A stretch of 64,000 bases of DNA from Phocoena phocoena (GCF_963924675.1 NC_089228.1:94394894-94458893), one strand, 5' to 3'. Shown: positions 1 through 10,540, counted from the first letter of the stretch. Made by a program: numbers and translations. The notes: generated by a model from the letters alone, not told the origin.

Positions 1-1
1 A

Positions 2-754
2 ATCTATGACAAAGCAGGCAAGAATATACAATGGAGAAAAGACAGTCTCTTCAATAAGTGGTGCTGGGAAAACTGGACAGCCACATGTAAAAGAGTGAAA
101 TTAAAACACTCCCTAACACCACCCACCAAAATAAACTCAAAATGGATTAAAGACCTAAATATAAGACTGGATACTCTCAAACTCTTAGAGGAAAACATAG
201 GAAGAACACTCTTTGACATAAATCACAGCAAGATCTTTTTTGACCTACCTCCTAAGGTAATGGAAATAAAAACAAAGATAAACAAATGGGACCTAATGAA
301 ACTTCAGAGCTTCTGCACAGCAAAGGAAACCATCAACAATACAAAAAGACAACCCTCAGAATGGGAGAAAATATTTGCAAATGAATCAATGGGCAAAGGA
401 TTAATCTCCAAAATATATAAACAGCTCATGCAGCTGAATATTAAAAAAACAAAAATCCCAATCAAAAAATGGGCAGAAGACCTAAATAGACATTTCTCCA
501 AAGAACTCATATAGATGGCCAAGGGGCCCATGAAAAGCTGCTCAACATCACGAATTATAAGAGAAATGCAAATCAAAACTACAATGAGGTATCACCTCAC
601 ACTGGTTAGGATGGTCATCATCAGAAAATCTACAAACAACAAATGCTGGAGAGGGCATGGAGAAAAGGGAACCCTCTTGCACTGTTGGTGGGAATGTAGA
701 TTGATACAGCCACTATGGAGAACAGTATGGAAGTTCCTTAAAAAACTAAAAATA
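2..754 (+). pseudogene. L1 ORF2 C-terminal remnant
   Basis: One reading frame is open from the left window edge to 511, meets a single in-frame TAG at 512-514, and stays open to the SINE insertion at 756. After the SINE the same protein text resumes and ends at a TAA after the residues SWKQP. In an intact L1 this is the cysteine-rich C-terminal part of the endonuclease/reverse-transcriptase protein. The in-frame stop and the SINE make this copy non-functional. Upstream domains lie outside the window. Confidence 0.85.
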
Positions 755-755
755 G

Positions 756-972
756 GGTTTCCCTGGTGGCGCAGTGGTTGAGAGTCCACCTGCCGATGCA
801 GGGACACGGGTTCGTGCCTCGGTCCAGGAAGATCCCACATGTCGTGGAGCGGCTGGGCCCGTGAGCCATGGCCACTGAGCCTGTGCGTCCAGAGCCTGTG
901 CTCCGCAATGGGAGAGGCCACAACAGTGAGAGGCCCGCATAACGCAAAAAAAAAAAAAAAAAAAAAAAAAAC
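756..972 (+). mobile_element. CHR-type tRNA-derived SINE (short class) inserted in L1
   Basis: The head has Pol III A-box-like TGGCGCAGTGG and B-box-like GGTTCGTGCC sequence, and the copy ends in a long A tail. A 12-bp target-site duplication, AACTAAAAATAG, lies at 744-755 and 973-984, so the L1 ORF2 text resumes at the interrupted point. The insertion is therefore younger than the L1. Confidence 0.95.
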
Positions 973-1526
973 AACTAAAAATAGAATTACCATATGACCC
1001 AGCAATCCCACTACTAGGCATATACCCAGAGAAAACCATAATTCAAAAAGACACATGCACTCCAATGTTCATTGCAGCACTATTTACAATAGCCAGGTCA
1101 TGGAAGCAACCTTAATGCCCATTGACAGATGAATGGATAAAGAAGATGTGGTACATATATACAATGGAATATTACTCAGCCATTAAAAGGAACGAAATTG
1201 AGTTATTTGGAGAGATGTGGATGGACCTAGAGACTGTCATACAGAGTGAAGTAAGTCAGAAAGAAAAAACAAATATCGTATATTAACGCATATATGTGAA
1301 ATCTAGAAAAATGGTAAAGATGAACCGGTTTGCAAGGCAGAAATAGAGACTCAGATTTAGAGAACAAATGTATGGACACCGAGGTGGGAAAGCGGGGGCG
1401 GGTGGTGGTGGGTTGAACTGGGAGATTCGGATTGACATATATACACTAATACGTATAAAACAGATAACTAATAACATAACTAATAAGAACCTGCTGTATA
1501 AAAATAAGATAAAATTCAAATAAAAA

Positions 1527-1784
1527 ATCAGAATATATAATTATATATTAAATATATTATATTCAATAGTTTATATCATAGACTACACATAAATATATAA
1601 TGTAAAATATGTAATACAGAATTATTGTATATTTTTCATATATTATTCTTTGTATTATTCCCTATATTTTCTATATGTCAAAATAGATGATCTCAAGAAT
1701 GCACCATGTTAAAAAAGAAGTAAAATATTTACTACCTCCTCACCTCCTCCCTCAATCCATCTGCACTGAATTGTGCTAAATTCA
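1527..1784. other. AT-rich spacer, nothing recognised
   Basis: Very AT-rich sequence follows the L1 end, with runs of TATATTA-like text to about 1660, then unique sequence. No repeat family or coding signal was recognised. Confidence 0.6.
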
Positions 1785-2095
1785 CAGAGAGGAAGTTGTT
1801 TTTTAAATGATTTTAGGCAGAATCTGATCATTTCACTCCCCAGTTTAGAAACAGATGCTGGTTTTGGAGTGCCGCTTGACAAAAAATCTACATTCCACAG
1901 TGTGGCATTCAAACCTCTCCACAGGCTGGCTCCAGACCGCCTTAGAGGCAGTCCTTCAATCTCTCATCTTCAAGCACTTTACATTCCATTCAGATTGGAG
2001 AGTTTGCCATTTTCCAGATATACGCAATGCTTTTCCATTTCATGCTTTTGCTGATCACATTTTCTCTTCATGAGAACTCCTTACCTCATTCTTGC
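1785..2095 (+). repeat. L2 LINE fragment (ancient)
   Basis: The order of motifs matches the 3' coding part of mammalian L2: a segment like ATCATTTCACTCCCC, then a GTGGCATTCAAACC block, CTGGCTCCAGACC, and a CTTTCC-rich block. It is strongly diverged. The two short overlapping open frames through it are not genes. Confidence 0.65.
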
Positions 2096-2129
2096 AATTT
2101 GACGTTAAGTAACAAAGCCTTAATAGCAT

Positions 2130-2280
2130 GCCTACTCTTTGACACAGCCATTCTCCTACAAGAAAAATAACTCAGGATGTGCACAAAGATTTAGCTAAAG
2201 AATGTTTACTGAAGCATTGTCTCTAATGTTAAAAAGTTAAAAATAACTTAATATCCAAGGAAGGTTTAAATACATCCATT
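2130..2280 (+). repeat. L1M-class fragment (old)
   Basis: The text GATGTGCACAAAGATTTA followed by an A-rich TAATGTTAAAAAG block and a run leading to AATATCCAAGG matches the order seen in the terminal ORF2/3' UTR part of old L1ME elements. It is short and diverged. Confidence 0.5.
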
Positions 2281-2560
2281 TCACATGGGACACAGCACAT
2301 AAAAGCACAGACTCTGGAACCTAAAGTCAGATGACCCAGGTCAAGTCCCAATTCTGGATCATTCTGGCACCTTCCAGCTTTGGGATCTTAGCCTTTCTGT
2401 GCCTACATATTCTAATCTGTAAAATGGGAATGAACTAGTAGCTCCTTCACAGAATTGTTAAAGAAATTAAATGTGTTTTATTAAACATTTGTTAAACGTT
2501 TTTAAAAACATTTGTTAAAGCACTTAAAACAGTATCTACCACATTGTAAATTTGTTTATA
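2281..2560 (+). repeat. MIR SINE
   Basis: The tRNA-like head (GACTCTGGAACC, then the B-box region CAGGTCAAGTCCCAATTC) is followed by the MIR core CTAATCTGTAAAATGGGAATGA and a GTTAAAGAAATTAAATG tail. This is the sense orientation of MIR. Confidence 0.85.
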
Positions 2561-2839
2561 AATGGCTAGTTCTGAAAGTATCTCATCTGCAGTCTTGAAG
2601 TGAAGGAATGTCACGGTCTACTTCGTTGTCCTAAACCTAAGCATGGTACCTGGTACTCAAACCTAGCATGGTACTTAGCACAATGAGGGACTAATGACAT
2701 GTGTATTAAATGTAAGAATAGTACTATTCTATCTGGATTCTAAATTAGTGAATAAAATTTGAGAGAAGAACCCAAGGGTTGGAAAGCAAGTCTTACAGGT
2801 AACATAAGAAGAAACTAGATTATGATGGAAAATCACATC

Positions 2840-3012
2840 ATTGTAGGAGCGTGGAATAATGGTCTGAAAGACGTTCTTGGGTTCTGGCTCTTCCACTCAC
2901 TATCTGGGTGGGCTTAGGCCAGTTTCCCTAACCTCCAGCCAGGGCTTCCTCTCCTGTCAAAGAAGGACAATAATACCCACTCTTATAAGCTTGTTGTAAA
3001 TTTAGAAATAAC
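2840..3012 (+). repeat. MIR SINE
   Basis: A head-to-core MIR pattern is visible: GGTTCTGGCTCTTCCACTCACTATCTGGGTG, split here by decay, then GGACAATAATACCCACTC and TTGTTGTAAATTTAGAAAT. It abuts an opposite-strand MIR that starts near 3015. Confidence 0.75.
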
Positions 3013-3014
3013 GC

Positions 3015-3680
3015 TAATTAATAGTTTGTGTTACTATGTGCCAGGCGCTGGTCTGTTGCTCTTTTCACGTTACCTTATTTAATCCTCAAAACAACCCCAT
3101 GAGGTACCGTTGCCGGTTGAATTGTGTCTCCCAAAAGATACATTGAATTTCTACCCTCAGGTACCTGTGAATGTGACTTTATTTAGAAATAAGGTCTTTT
3201 CAGATGCAGTTGGGGAAGACAAGGTCATACTGGATTAGGGTGGGCCTTGTAAGGTGGTCCTTATAAAAAGAGATTAGGATGCCCACACAGGGAGAATGCC
3301 ACGTGATGACAGAGGCGGAGACTCAGTGATGAACCTGTAGCCAAGAAACAGCAAGGATTGCCGGCAAACAGCAGGATCTGGAACAGACGGGGAAGGACCC
3401 TCCCTTAGAGCCTTCAGAGGGAGCACGGCCTTGCTGACAGGTTGCCCTTGTGCTTCTCTCCTCCAGAACTATGAGAGAATACGTTTCTGTGGTTTTAAGT
3501 CAGCAAATGTGTGATAACTTGTTACAGCATCCCTAGGAAACTAGCACAGGGACCACTGTGACAGATGTAGAAACTGAGGCACAGAATAGGTAAGAAGGCT
3601 GACAGCTCTCACACAGCTAGTGGGCTAGCTGGCATTGGGAGCCAGGGCTGACTCTGGAGTCCGAGCTGTTCATTATTAGA
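3015..3680 (-). repeat. MIR SINE, interrupted by an LTR
   Basis: The left part, 3015-3107 (ACTATGTGCCAGGCGCTG, TTTAATCCTCAAAACAACCC), and the right part, 3549-3680 (GATGTAGAAACTGAGGCACA, CACACAGCTAGTGG), are consecutive pieces of the reverse complement of one MIR. The LTR at 3108-3548 lies between them, so it inserted into an existing MIR. Confidence 0.85.
3108..3548 (+). mobile_element. Solo MaLR-type LTR (MLT1-related)
   Basis: The element starts GTTGCCGGTTGAATTGTG, contains CCTGTGAATGTGAC, TTATAAAAAG and CTCCAGAACTATGAGAGAAT, and ends CCCTAGGAAACTAGCACA. Flanking 5-bp sequences GGTAC (3103-3107) and GGGAC (3549-3553) match at 4 of 5 bases, as expected of an old LTR target duplication. No internal retroviral sequence is attached, so it is a solo LTR. 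The exact subfamily was not assigned. Confidence 0.75.
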
Positions 3681-3793
3681 TGATATTCAGCTGGATCCTA
3701 GGTAGCCTCATTGTTTACTTGGGGTACACGAAAGTTACTTTCAACTTTTACACTTTGATAGGTTTCACCATCCACTACCCCAAAAGGCATTAT

Positions 3794-4125
3794 CCCTTTT
3801 TTCTTTTTGGCTGCGTTGTGTCTTCGTTGCTGCACGCGGGCTTTCTCTAGTTGCGGCGAGCGGGGGCTACTCTTCATTGCAGTGCAAGGGCTTCTCATTG
3901 CGGTGGCTTGTCTTGTGGAGCACAGGCTCTAGGCACGCAGGCTTCAGTAGTTGTGGCACGCGGCTCAGTAGTTGTGGCCCACGGGCTCTAGAGCACAGGC
4001 TCAGTCGTTTTGGTGCATGGGCTTAGTTGCTCTGTGGCATGTGGGATCTTCCTGGACCAGGGCTCAAACCCGTGTCCCCTGCATTGGTAGGCGGATTCTT
4101 AACCACTGCGCTACCAGGGAAGTCC
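3794..4125 (-). mobile_element. CHR-type SINE (long class)
   Basis: Reading the minus strand gives the head GACTTCCCTGGTAGCGCAG, a B-box-like GGTTTGAGCCC, a body with repeated CACAACTACTGAG text, and the end CGCAGCCAAAAAG. The 13-bp duplication CAAAAGGCATTAT flanks it at 3781-3793 and 4126-4138. The body is about 130 bp longer than in the short class. Confidence 0.95.
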
Positions 4126-4138
4126 CAAAAGGCATTAT

Positions 4139-5334
4139 TCTGTGGTATCAGGGATTTGGTCACATGGTTGTCGGAAGTTTAGCCCAGCTGAGTCTATGTT
4201 CCAATCATGCAATTTTCACAAGCGTCACATAGCAAGGCCCCCCTACGCGGTTGCACCCGGCAGGCTGGTACCGAGGTTCTTCCTCTGTGGCTCTTGGGGA
4301 GACCACTTAAGCAGCTAACACCCTCCAGACGACAGCAGAAGCAAGCTGCTCGATGCACAGCATCTTAGGGGGTCTTGCTGACTTGTAGAGAGAAACAAGG
4401 AAGTGAATAAATGAAACCTGAATTACTCCCCAAATTCCATTTTGCCCAAAGCTTTACCTTCCTCTTCCATCCAAATGACTTTTCTAATTTGCAGATACTA
4501 GAAAGATTTTCAGATTTGAGCATCATCTTCATTTATTCCATTTTCTCTGACTCTGTCTGTTGATATTCAAGGAAATGCCTACCTGAGAAAGGAAATGAGA
4601 GGCAATCCAAGAGTGGACTCCCAGCCGTGGCCTAGCCGAGGCTTCATTTAATGAGTCATAACTTCTAAGACACACAAAACTTACCGGGTAGCTCGCATTT
4701 ACTTCCTTGGGTTTTTTTCTTGTTGTTAACCCTGTGACCTGCAGCTTTACCAAGAGCCTCCCCGACCTGAATCCCCAGAGAACACAGCAATATGATCCAC
4801 GCAAAGCACGTGGGATCTTGGTTTTCACATGCAGGGTACAGAGAAGCCTATTCATCGACCTCCGTGGGCTCCAGGCTGCAGCAGCGTGTTATTCAGGTTG
4901 ATAAAAGCTTCCATCCCCGGGGAAAAACTCCTCCGTCCTGGCAACCATGACCCTGACTCAAGAGTGTAAGTGGAGCCCAGGCACACCTGTACATCTGACA
5001 GATGAACCAGGCGCAGAAAAGCCTCTGCTGACAAGCTTATCGGACAGCAGACACCTGCAGAGGGGCCCACACCCTTTTTCATGAGGCCTCCGACAGCAGC
5101 CCCGATCCAACAGGCCCGGGCACCCGGTCAAAGAGAGATGACTTGGAGATTCACAGAGGGGCTGGATTATGCCAAGCCTGAGCGTCATGCTTGGAAGGAA
5201 ATACCACCCCCCATTCATAACACAGGCTCTGTTCGGTGGAATTCGTTATGCACCCCACTGGGTTTGTTCCAGATAAGATCCTATTTCTGTCTTGGTGAGA
5301 GAAGGCTGAGGGCAAAGGCAATTTTGATTTACTA
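4139..5334. other. Unique sequence, no repeat or gene recognised
   Basis: This 1.2-kb block has balanced composition and no match to a known interspersed family by eye. Open frames up to about 108 codons occur on both strands and show no recognisable domain. Nothing functional can be assigned. Confidence 0.6.
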
Positions 5335-5545
5335 GGCCTACTTATGTGCCTGCACAGGAGTGAGAACTTTATATTGAACATCCTGTTTAATCCTCCCAAG
5401 AACCCACGTGACAGAGCACCGCTTCTGTTATCCTGATTTCACAGACAAGAACACTGAGCTTGGAGAGGTTGTCACTTTGCAAGACTGCACGTCTAATTAG
5501 CAGCCAGGCTGGATTTGAAAAGGGTTCCCCCAGGGTTTTATGACC
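5335..5545 (-). repeat. MIR SINE
   Basis: The reverse complement of MIR is visible: TTTAATCCTCCCAAGAACCC, then TTTCACAGACAAGAACACTGAG and a degenerate remainder ending in GGATTTGAAA. It is strongly diverged. Confidence 0.75.
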
Positions 5546-5820
5546 ACTACCTGCTGTTCCCAAGCAAATCAACTCAGGAAACCCAAGGTCCAGGGGTTTG
5601 GGGCCCATTCATTCTGTTCTGGCTCTTTCATTAGTGAGACTCGTATTGCTACACGTTGGCTCTGTGGAAGGTCAGCTTGCAGGCGTGACCCTGTTTCTCA
5701 GATCTCCGGGTGGATGTGCAGAACGCCTGGGATGACCTAAGTCAAAGCTGACTTTGCCTTCAGACTTTGTGCCTGGTCTCACTGTATCCATTTAGAGGTT
5801 CATCAGTTTATACTTTAAAA

Positions 5821-6040
5821 CAGTGGTCCTCAAGTGCAGGCAGTGTCGTTGCCTAGGAGGCATCTGGCAACGTCTGGAGACATTTTTGGTTGTCATACCT
5901 GGGAGGGGGTGTGCTACTGGCATCTAGTGGGGAGAGGCCAGGGGTGCCACTGGGCATCTTACAATGCACCCGACTGCCCCACAGGAAAGAATAATCTGGC
6001 ACAAAATGTAAGTAGTGCCAAGGCTGAGAAACTGCTCTGA
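5821..6040 (+). mobile_element. hAT-Charlie-type miniature DNA transposon
   Basis: The sequence begins CAGTGGTCCTCAAG and ends near TGAGAAACTGCTCTG, the degenerate inverted ends of hAT-Charlie MITEs. The interior (CAACGTCTGGAGACATTTTT, GGTTGTCATACCTGGGAGG, CTACTGGCATCTAGTGGG) is the same family as the copy at 20353-20578, which lies in the opposite orientation. The specific MER name was not assigned. It has no coding capacity. Confidence 0.8.
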
Positions 6041-6041
6041 A

Positions 6042-6115
6042 ATCTGGTTTGAGTCTCCCGTACATGGGAGGTTCTTAGCACAGTGGCTGGCACACAGCAG
6101 TCAACAACTCTTGAT
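6042..6115 (+). repeat. MIR tail fragment
   Basis: The short text TTCTTAGCACAGTGGCTGG followed by CACACAGCAGTCAACAA matches the 3' tail of MIR. It is brief, so the call is tentative. Confidence 0.45.
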
Positions 6116-6484
6116 CATTAGTCATCCATTTCCAAACGTTACTGCATGATGGCTGAGTCGACGATCCTTGGTAGCTGATCCTGGGCAGCAGGGAGGACCT
6201 GGATCTTCCCTCCTCCCAGTGACTGCACAGGTCACTAGAGCCAGGCCGAACCAGAATCTGGCCACCCGGTGCCCCCCTCACACTAGCTGTCCCCGCAGTG
6301 TGTATAACTCCTTACAAGTCCGTACCTTCATTGAAGGGTTTTGTTCTTGTATTTTAAAGAGGCAAGGCACGCTAAGTGATAGCAGTGGGTGGCAGGAACT
6401 GATCTCTGGAAAGAAGTTTATTGAGTCTGAACTCAAGACTTTGGCGGACATGGGGGAGGGGTGGGGCTCTAAGTGCAGGGTTGC

Positions 6485-6685
6485 CTGGGGAAAGAACACA
6501 GTCATTGGGGTCAGAACTGGCTTTTGACTCGCAGCCCAACCCCTTCTTGGAGCCGCCATTTCCTAATGTGTAAAACAAGAGTCATAATTCTTACTTTCCT
6601 GGGTTGGTGTGAGAATTAATTGGAATAATGAATGCAAAGTGCCTAACACAGCAGGTGGCATAATAGACACTTAAATGGTCCTGTG
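6485..6685 (+). repeat. MIR SINE
   Basis: The MIR core is recognisable in CATTTCCTAATGTGTAAAAC followed by TTGGTGTGAGAATTAATTGG and AAAGTGCCTAACACAG. The head is degraded. Confidence 0.75.
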
Positions 6686-6999
6686 ATTAGGAAAAGATTA
6701 GGACAGGCAGGCCTTGGAGGGTTGCCTGGGTGCCGCCTGTTTGTTAAAATAGTGGCCTGTGTGCTGCTTGGAGGGCTTTGCCCGCCTCTCCGCTGGTCAC
6801 CATACCCCCAGGCACTTCCCTGTGTGGTTCGTTTGGTACCGTGGGTTGGGATGTCCTCTCCAGGGCCGCCTGGGGGTTCTCAGGCGAGGACTCGAGACAG
6901 CCTTTGCTGAGACATGTCTTGAAGATTGGAAAATACCTATATGCCTGAGAGAGTGGGTGAGAGGATGTTGGTCATGACCCTGCTGTAGAAGGTGGTGTG

Positions 7000-7170
7000 T
7001 AAATGAGAGTCCCACCCACACCAGTCACCAGTGCGACCCTGGCTGCGTGACTTGTATTGTGTGAACCTCAGTTTCCTGCCCTTTAAAATAGGTAATATTA
7101 GCTACTACACGGTAGTTACGTGAGGTTTCAGTGACGATGATGAAGGTGATGATGACAATGATAAGTAATC
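7000..7170 (+). repeat. MIR SINE
   Basis: GACCCTGGCTGCGTGACTTG, CCTCAGTTTCCTGCC and TTTAAAATAGGTAATATTAG form a diverged MIR core. A GAT-rich simple stretch follows near 7125-7160. Confidence 0.7.
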
Positions 7171-7598
7171 AGTAGGAAAGCAACTGGCCAGAATGGGAAC
7201 TTGAAAGTTAATTTGTTTGTTTTGATTTTACTGTTTTCTTAAAGAATAGATAAATTCCTCACGGAAGTAAGGATCTGCCTCGATGATTCTACTTCACCTG
7301 CCTAAACATTCCCCCATCACACACAACACAGTCCTCCCACCCGTGTGGGCTTGACACCTCCCTTTCTCTCCCTTCGTCCCTTCTCAAGGCCACCTCTACA
7401 TCTTGGCCACCAGTGAGCTTCTCAGAGCAGCCTTGTTTTTCTTTCCGTGCAAATCCTCTTCCTCTCTTGAAGCACAGCTCTGGGCCCATCTCTCCTGGTC
7501 ACCCATCTTCCCTGAGTGCTTTGGCCGCTATGCCCTGAGCACCAGAGAATGGCCACTGTGCTTGGAAGCACCACGGCCTCACGAAGGGCCGAGATGAA
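7171..7598. other. Unique sequence
   Basis: CT-rich unique DNA with no recognised repeat, coding or RNA signal. Short open frames on both strands are unremarkable. Confidence 0.5.
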
Positions 7599-7660
7599 GA
7601 GTTTGTGGACTTAGCTTTGCTCAGAGTGTCTGAGTTTGTGGACTTAGCTTTGCTCAGAGT
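7599..7660. repeat. Two-copy tandem duplication, 33-bp period
   Basis: A 29-bp unit beginning GAGTTTGTGGACTTAG occurs at 7599-7627 and again, identical, at 7632-7660, with a 4-bp spacer GTCT. Perfect identity suggests a recent local duplication by slippage. Confidence 0.95.
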
Positions 7661-8489
7661 CGTTTCTGGGGAGAGCTCTTAAACAAGGCAGTTAGTGCTT
7701 TGCCTCACCTGCCACATCTTTTCACTAATTTATATTATTAGTTATAAATTAGTTATAAATTATTAATATATTAGCCCAAATTTCCACTAATACATTTTCT
7801 TGCTGTAAAATACTACTTAATATAGAACTAAGGGTGCTTCCATAGCCCTTTCCTCCTCTAAGCCTCAGGGGCCATGTGATATTCGACTTTGTGTCTCCAG
7901 ATTTTAACAATGAGTAAGAAACAGGGTGGACAGGCTTAGCAAACAATGATGAACAAATGAACCAATTTTTGTTGTTGTTTTTTTGTTTTTCCCCTTTGGA
8001 AAAACAAATGGTTTTTGCCTCCCCTCTCTGCCACCCAATTGCTTATCTCATGAAGGTCTGGGAAGATGACTGAAGCTGTGGACAGGCAGACATTCAGTCT
8101 TGCTCGTGGCGCTCCTGCAATCACGCTGGAATCTCTGACCTCTGCAGTCTGCTCAGCTGAATCCTGATCACGGGTACACGTCACTGTTTTCACAAGGGCA
8201 GAGAACCAGGCCTCGTTGTTCTTCTCGCCTCCTGCATATTCTCTGGGTCGAGGGGTGCTCTGCCTTCTAGACATGTACTTTTTCCACAAGCCAGTCTACA
8301 GGCTGTGGCCCAAATTCAATGTCCCCCAATGCCTCCAACCTCCAGAGTCTGGTTCTTGGTTGCCCCACCCTCCATCTAGCCACTCACCTACTCAACAGAG
8401 AACTTCATGCTGTGGCTTCTACGATGCTTTCAACTGGTTCTGCTTATTTGTTGTTTGTTGCATTTTTCTTTTTGCGGTTTTTAAAGAGG
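7661..8489. other. Unique sequence with an AT-rich patch
   Basis: AT-rich text with repeated TAGTTATAAATTA lies at about 7725-7770, followed by unique sequence. No gene or repeat family was recognised. Confidence 0.5.
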
Positions 8490-8625
8490 ATTCTTCCTGA
8501 TCGAGGATGAATTCTCAGAAGGTAGGCACTGACCGCGCCACCGTCTTCTTCCAAGCAGAACCCAGGCCCAGGCACACAGCAGATACTCCACCAACTGCTG
8601 CTGAATCCAATGGACTCAAGCAGAC
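8490..8625 (+). repeat. L2 LINE 3' end
   Basis: The text AAGGTAGGCACTGACC, CCCAGGCCCAGGCACACAG and AGATACTCCACCAACTGCTG followed by TGAATCCAATG follows the sense 3' end of L2 (activity phrase, cacacag, tgaatgaa-like end). It is diverged. Confidence 0.6.
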
Positions 8626-8879
8626 CCTCCCTTTCTAATTCATCTTCCTCCAAGCTTATCCCGATGACAAAGGCCAGAGTGTAGCAAAATAACCCAGAGT
8701 GGGGATTTTCGAAAAGGAAAAACAAACCAAAAAAATCAGGTGAACTGAAAAGGAGAAGAGGATGGTAGGGCTAGGATGAAAACACCAAGACTGACAACCA
8801 TCCTACCTGCCCCTTCAGCTCCCGATGAAAAGAAACCAAAGCCATCGGATTCACTTCAATTGCTCTTCTGGCCTGAAAT

Positions 8880-9240
8880 GGCTCCCTCCCCCAGGCCAGA
8901 AGGAAAATTCAATTAAAGGGTCCATCTGCGAGGCAGCAGCTGAAGAGGAATGATTGTGGGGAGGCCCACATTTTCATCAAAAAGAGCCCGTGTCCTTGTA
9001 TCCGCCCCCTCCCCTCTGCCCCCCTCTCCCTCTCACCCCTCACCACTAAACTGCAATTCTCTCCAATTAGGCAGCTCAGAGAAGCGGCTTTCATCTGCTC
9101 CTTTCAAATGCAAAGACTCGGTGCATCCCACAGACACGGGGCTCGCAGGGAGAGAGAGAGAGGAAACCCACAAAAAAGCCCACAGAGGTTGGGGATCAGA
9201 AGCCTCGCGCCCCAATTAATCCTACCTCATCAGCTGGCTT
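8880..9240. promoter_or_regulatory. Candidate distal regulatory block (inference)
   Basis: This non-repetitive block carries three homeodomain-type cores: CAATTAA at 8910-8916, CCAATTAG at 9063-9070 and CCAATTAAT at 9212-9220. Between them, at about 9000-9050, is a strongly pyrimidine-rich tract. The neighbouring DNA shows no repeat match here. No conservation data are available, so this is only a pointer; chance occurrence is possible. Confidence 0.25.
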
Positions 9241-9786
9241 AGTGGCCGGTGGTGCTGCTGTGTGTGGATCCGCAGGCTGCTCCAAGCGGAAAGGCAGGAT
9301 GCGATTACAATAAATACATAAACAAAAATCACAACCAGGCAAACTTCCTGGGCTTCAGTGAGAAGCCCAGGGAAAAGCAGAAGGGAAGGGTTAAATGGAG
9401 TGACCTCCGGAATGAGCCTTGACCCTCCAGAGCCTTCCTGCACCTGGGGCCACCTCCCTGCATCTGTGTCTGTTTGGGGGAAATGGGAGTGGGCCAGGCT
9501 GTAGGGACTGGAGAAACCCAGCACCCCCTGGCTGTGTGCTCTTCTGCCAGAGTTCTCTTGAGGCTGTCTGAACATGAAGCGTGGTCCTTCCAGGGGCTGA
9601 GGGCCTTTTCCTTCTCCCCACGTTCCCTTCAAAACAAGCCAGGCTTATGACAGTGTCTTGGGGCACGTCTGAGCACAGACCCCACAAAGGCCTCTCAGCC
9701 CTGTACCGGTAGTGTCCTCTGTTCCTTCAAAGGACCCCTCCTTTACCTGGGGGTCTTATTGGGCCTCTTTCCTGCCTCCTTCCTCT
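9241..9786. other. Unique sequence
   Basis: No repeat family or gene was recognised. A 136-codon minus-strand open frame at 9222-9632 has no recognisable domain and no supporting exon signals. Confidence 0.5.
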
Positions 9787-9803
9787 CCCTTGTGATTATT
9801 CTT

Positions 9804-9999
9804 TTTTTTTTTTTTTTTTTTTTGCGGTACGTGGGCCTCTCCCATTGCGGAGCACAGGCTCCGGACCCGCAGGCTCAGCGGCCATGGCTCACGGGCCCAG
9901 CCGCTCCATGGCATGAGGGATCTTCCCGGACCGGGGCACGAACCCGCGTCCCCTGCATCGGCAGGCGGACTCTCAACTGCTGTGCCACCAGGGAAGTCC
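9804..9999 (-). mobile_element. CHR-type SINE (short class)
   Basis: A poly-T run (the A tail on the minus strand) is followed by the reversed SINE body, ending in CACCAGGGAAGTCC. The 17-bp duplication CCCTTGTGATTATTCTT lies at 9787-9803 and 10000-10016 without mismatch, so the insertion is young. Confidence 0.96.
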
Positions 10000-10185
10000 C
10001 CCTTGTGATTATTCTTGATTAGAGGACTTGGAGAAGAGGGCTGAGGGTGGCTCACTGCTCCCCTCTCTCTCCTCACGTGACAGGAAGAAGGATTGTTTTG
10101 GTGTGGGAGAGAGGTGACTTATTAATGCAGGTCCGACGTGAGGCAGGATGCTTGGGGTCCTGATATGTGGCTGGGAGATGGTATC

Positions 10186-10540
10186 TGTATTAGTCTGCTA
10201 GGGCCGCAGGAACTGGGGGCTGAGACCACAGAAAGGCATTTTCTCACAGTTCTGGAAGGCTTGACCTGGGATCAAGCTGTGGGCAGGGTTGGTTTTATCC
10301 TGAGGCCTCTATCCTTGGCTTGAAGGTGCCGTTTCCTCCCTGTGTCCTCACATGGTCCTTCCCCTGTGCGTTTCTGTGTCTTGATCCCTTCCTGACTTGA
10401 TGCCAGTCGTGTGGAATTAAGGCCCACCCTACCGACTTTATTTTAACTTAATCACCTCTCTAAATATGGTCACATTCTGAGGTACTGGAGGTTAGATTTT
10501 CAACACAAGAATTTAGGGAAACGCAATTCATCCCATAACA
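10186..10540 (-). mobile_element. Solo MaLR-type LTR (MLT1-related)
   Basis: It begins TGTATTAGTCTGCTAGGGCC and runs through TTTTCTCACAGTTCTGGA, GGCCCACCCTACC and GGTCACATTCTGAGGTACTG to TCCCATAACA, which is the reverse complement of the LTR type at 3108. No target duplication was recognised. Confidence 0.75.

Larger units (their letters stand above)
1..1526 (+). repeat. L1 LINE, 3' end (ORF2 C-terminus plus 3' UTR), split by a SINE
   Basis: The sequence enters the window inside L1 ORF2 and runs through the ORF2 stop into the L1 3' UTR and an A-rich end near 1526. Translation gives typical L1 ORF2 C-terminal text such as FNKWCWENW and [15 protein letters not shown], and after the [16 protein letters not shown]. 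The 3' UTR contains a G-rich stretch near 1381-1412. The SINE at 756-972 interrupts it. Divergence is low compared with the L1M copy at 48-54 kb, so this is a younger L1. Family identity is secure; the subfamily was not assigned. Confidence 0.93.

Noticed and set aside
756..860. tRNA gene at SINE heads
   Set aside because: The A-box and B-box-like text belongs to the tRNA-derived SINE head; a cloverleaf with mature tRNA ends is not present.
592..1065. A recurring peptide (CGLSRCGAQAPDAQAQRPWL-like) in many open frames
   Set aside because: The same text appears wherever a CHR SINE is read on its antisense strand (for example near 9760, 35500, 37160, 47700, 54500, 55900). It is SINE translation, not a protein family.
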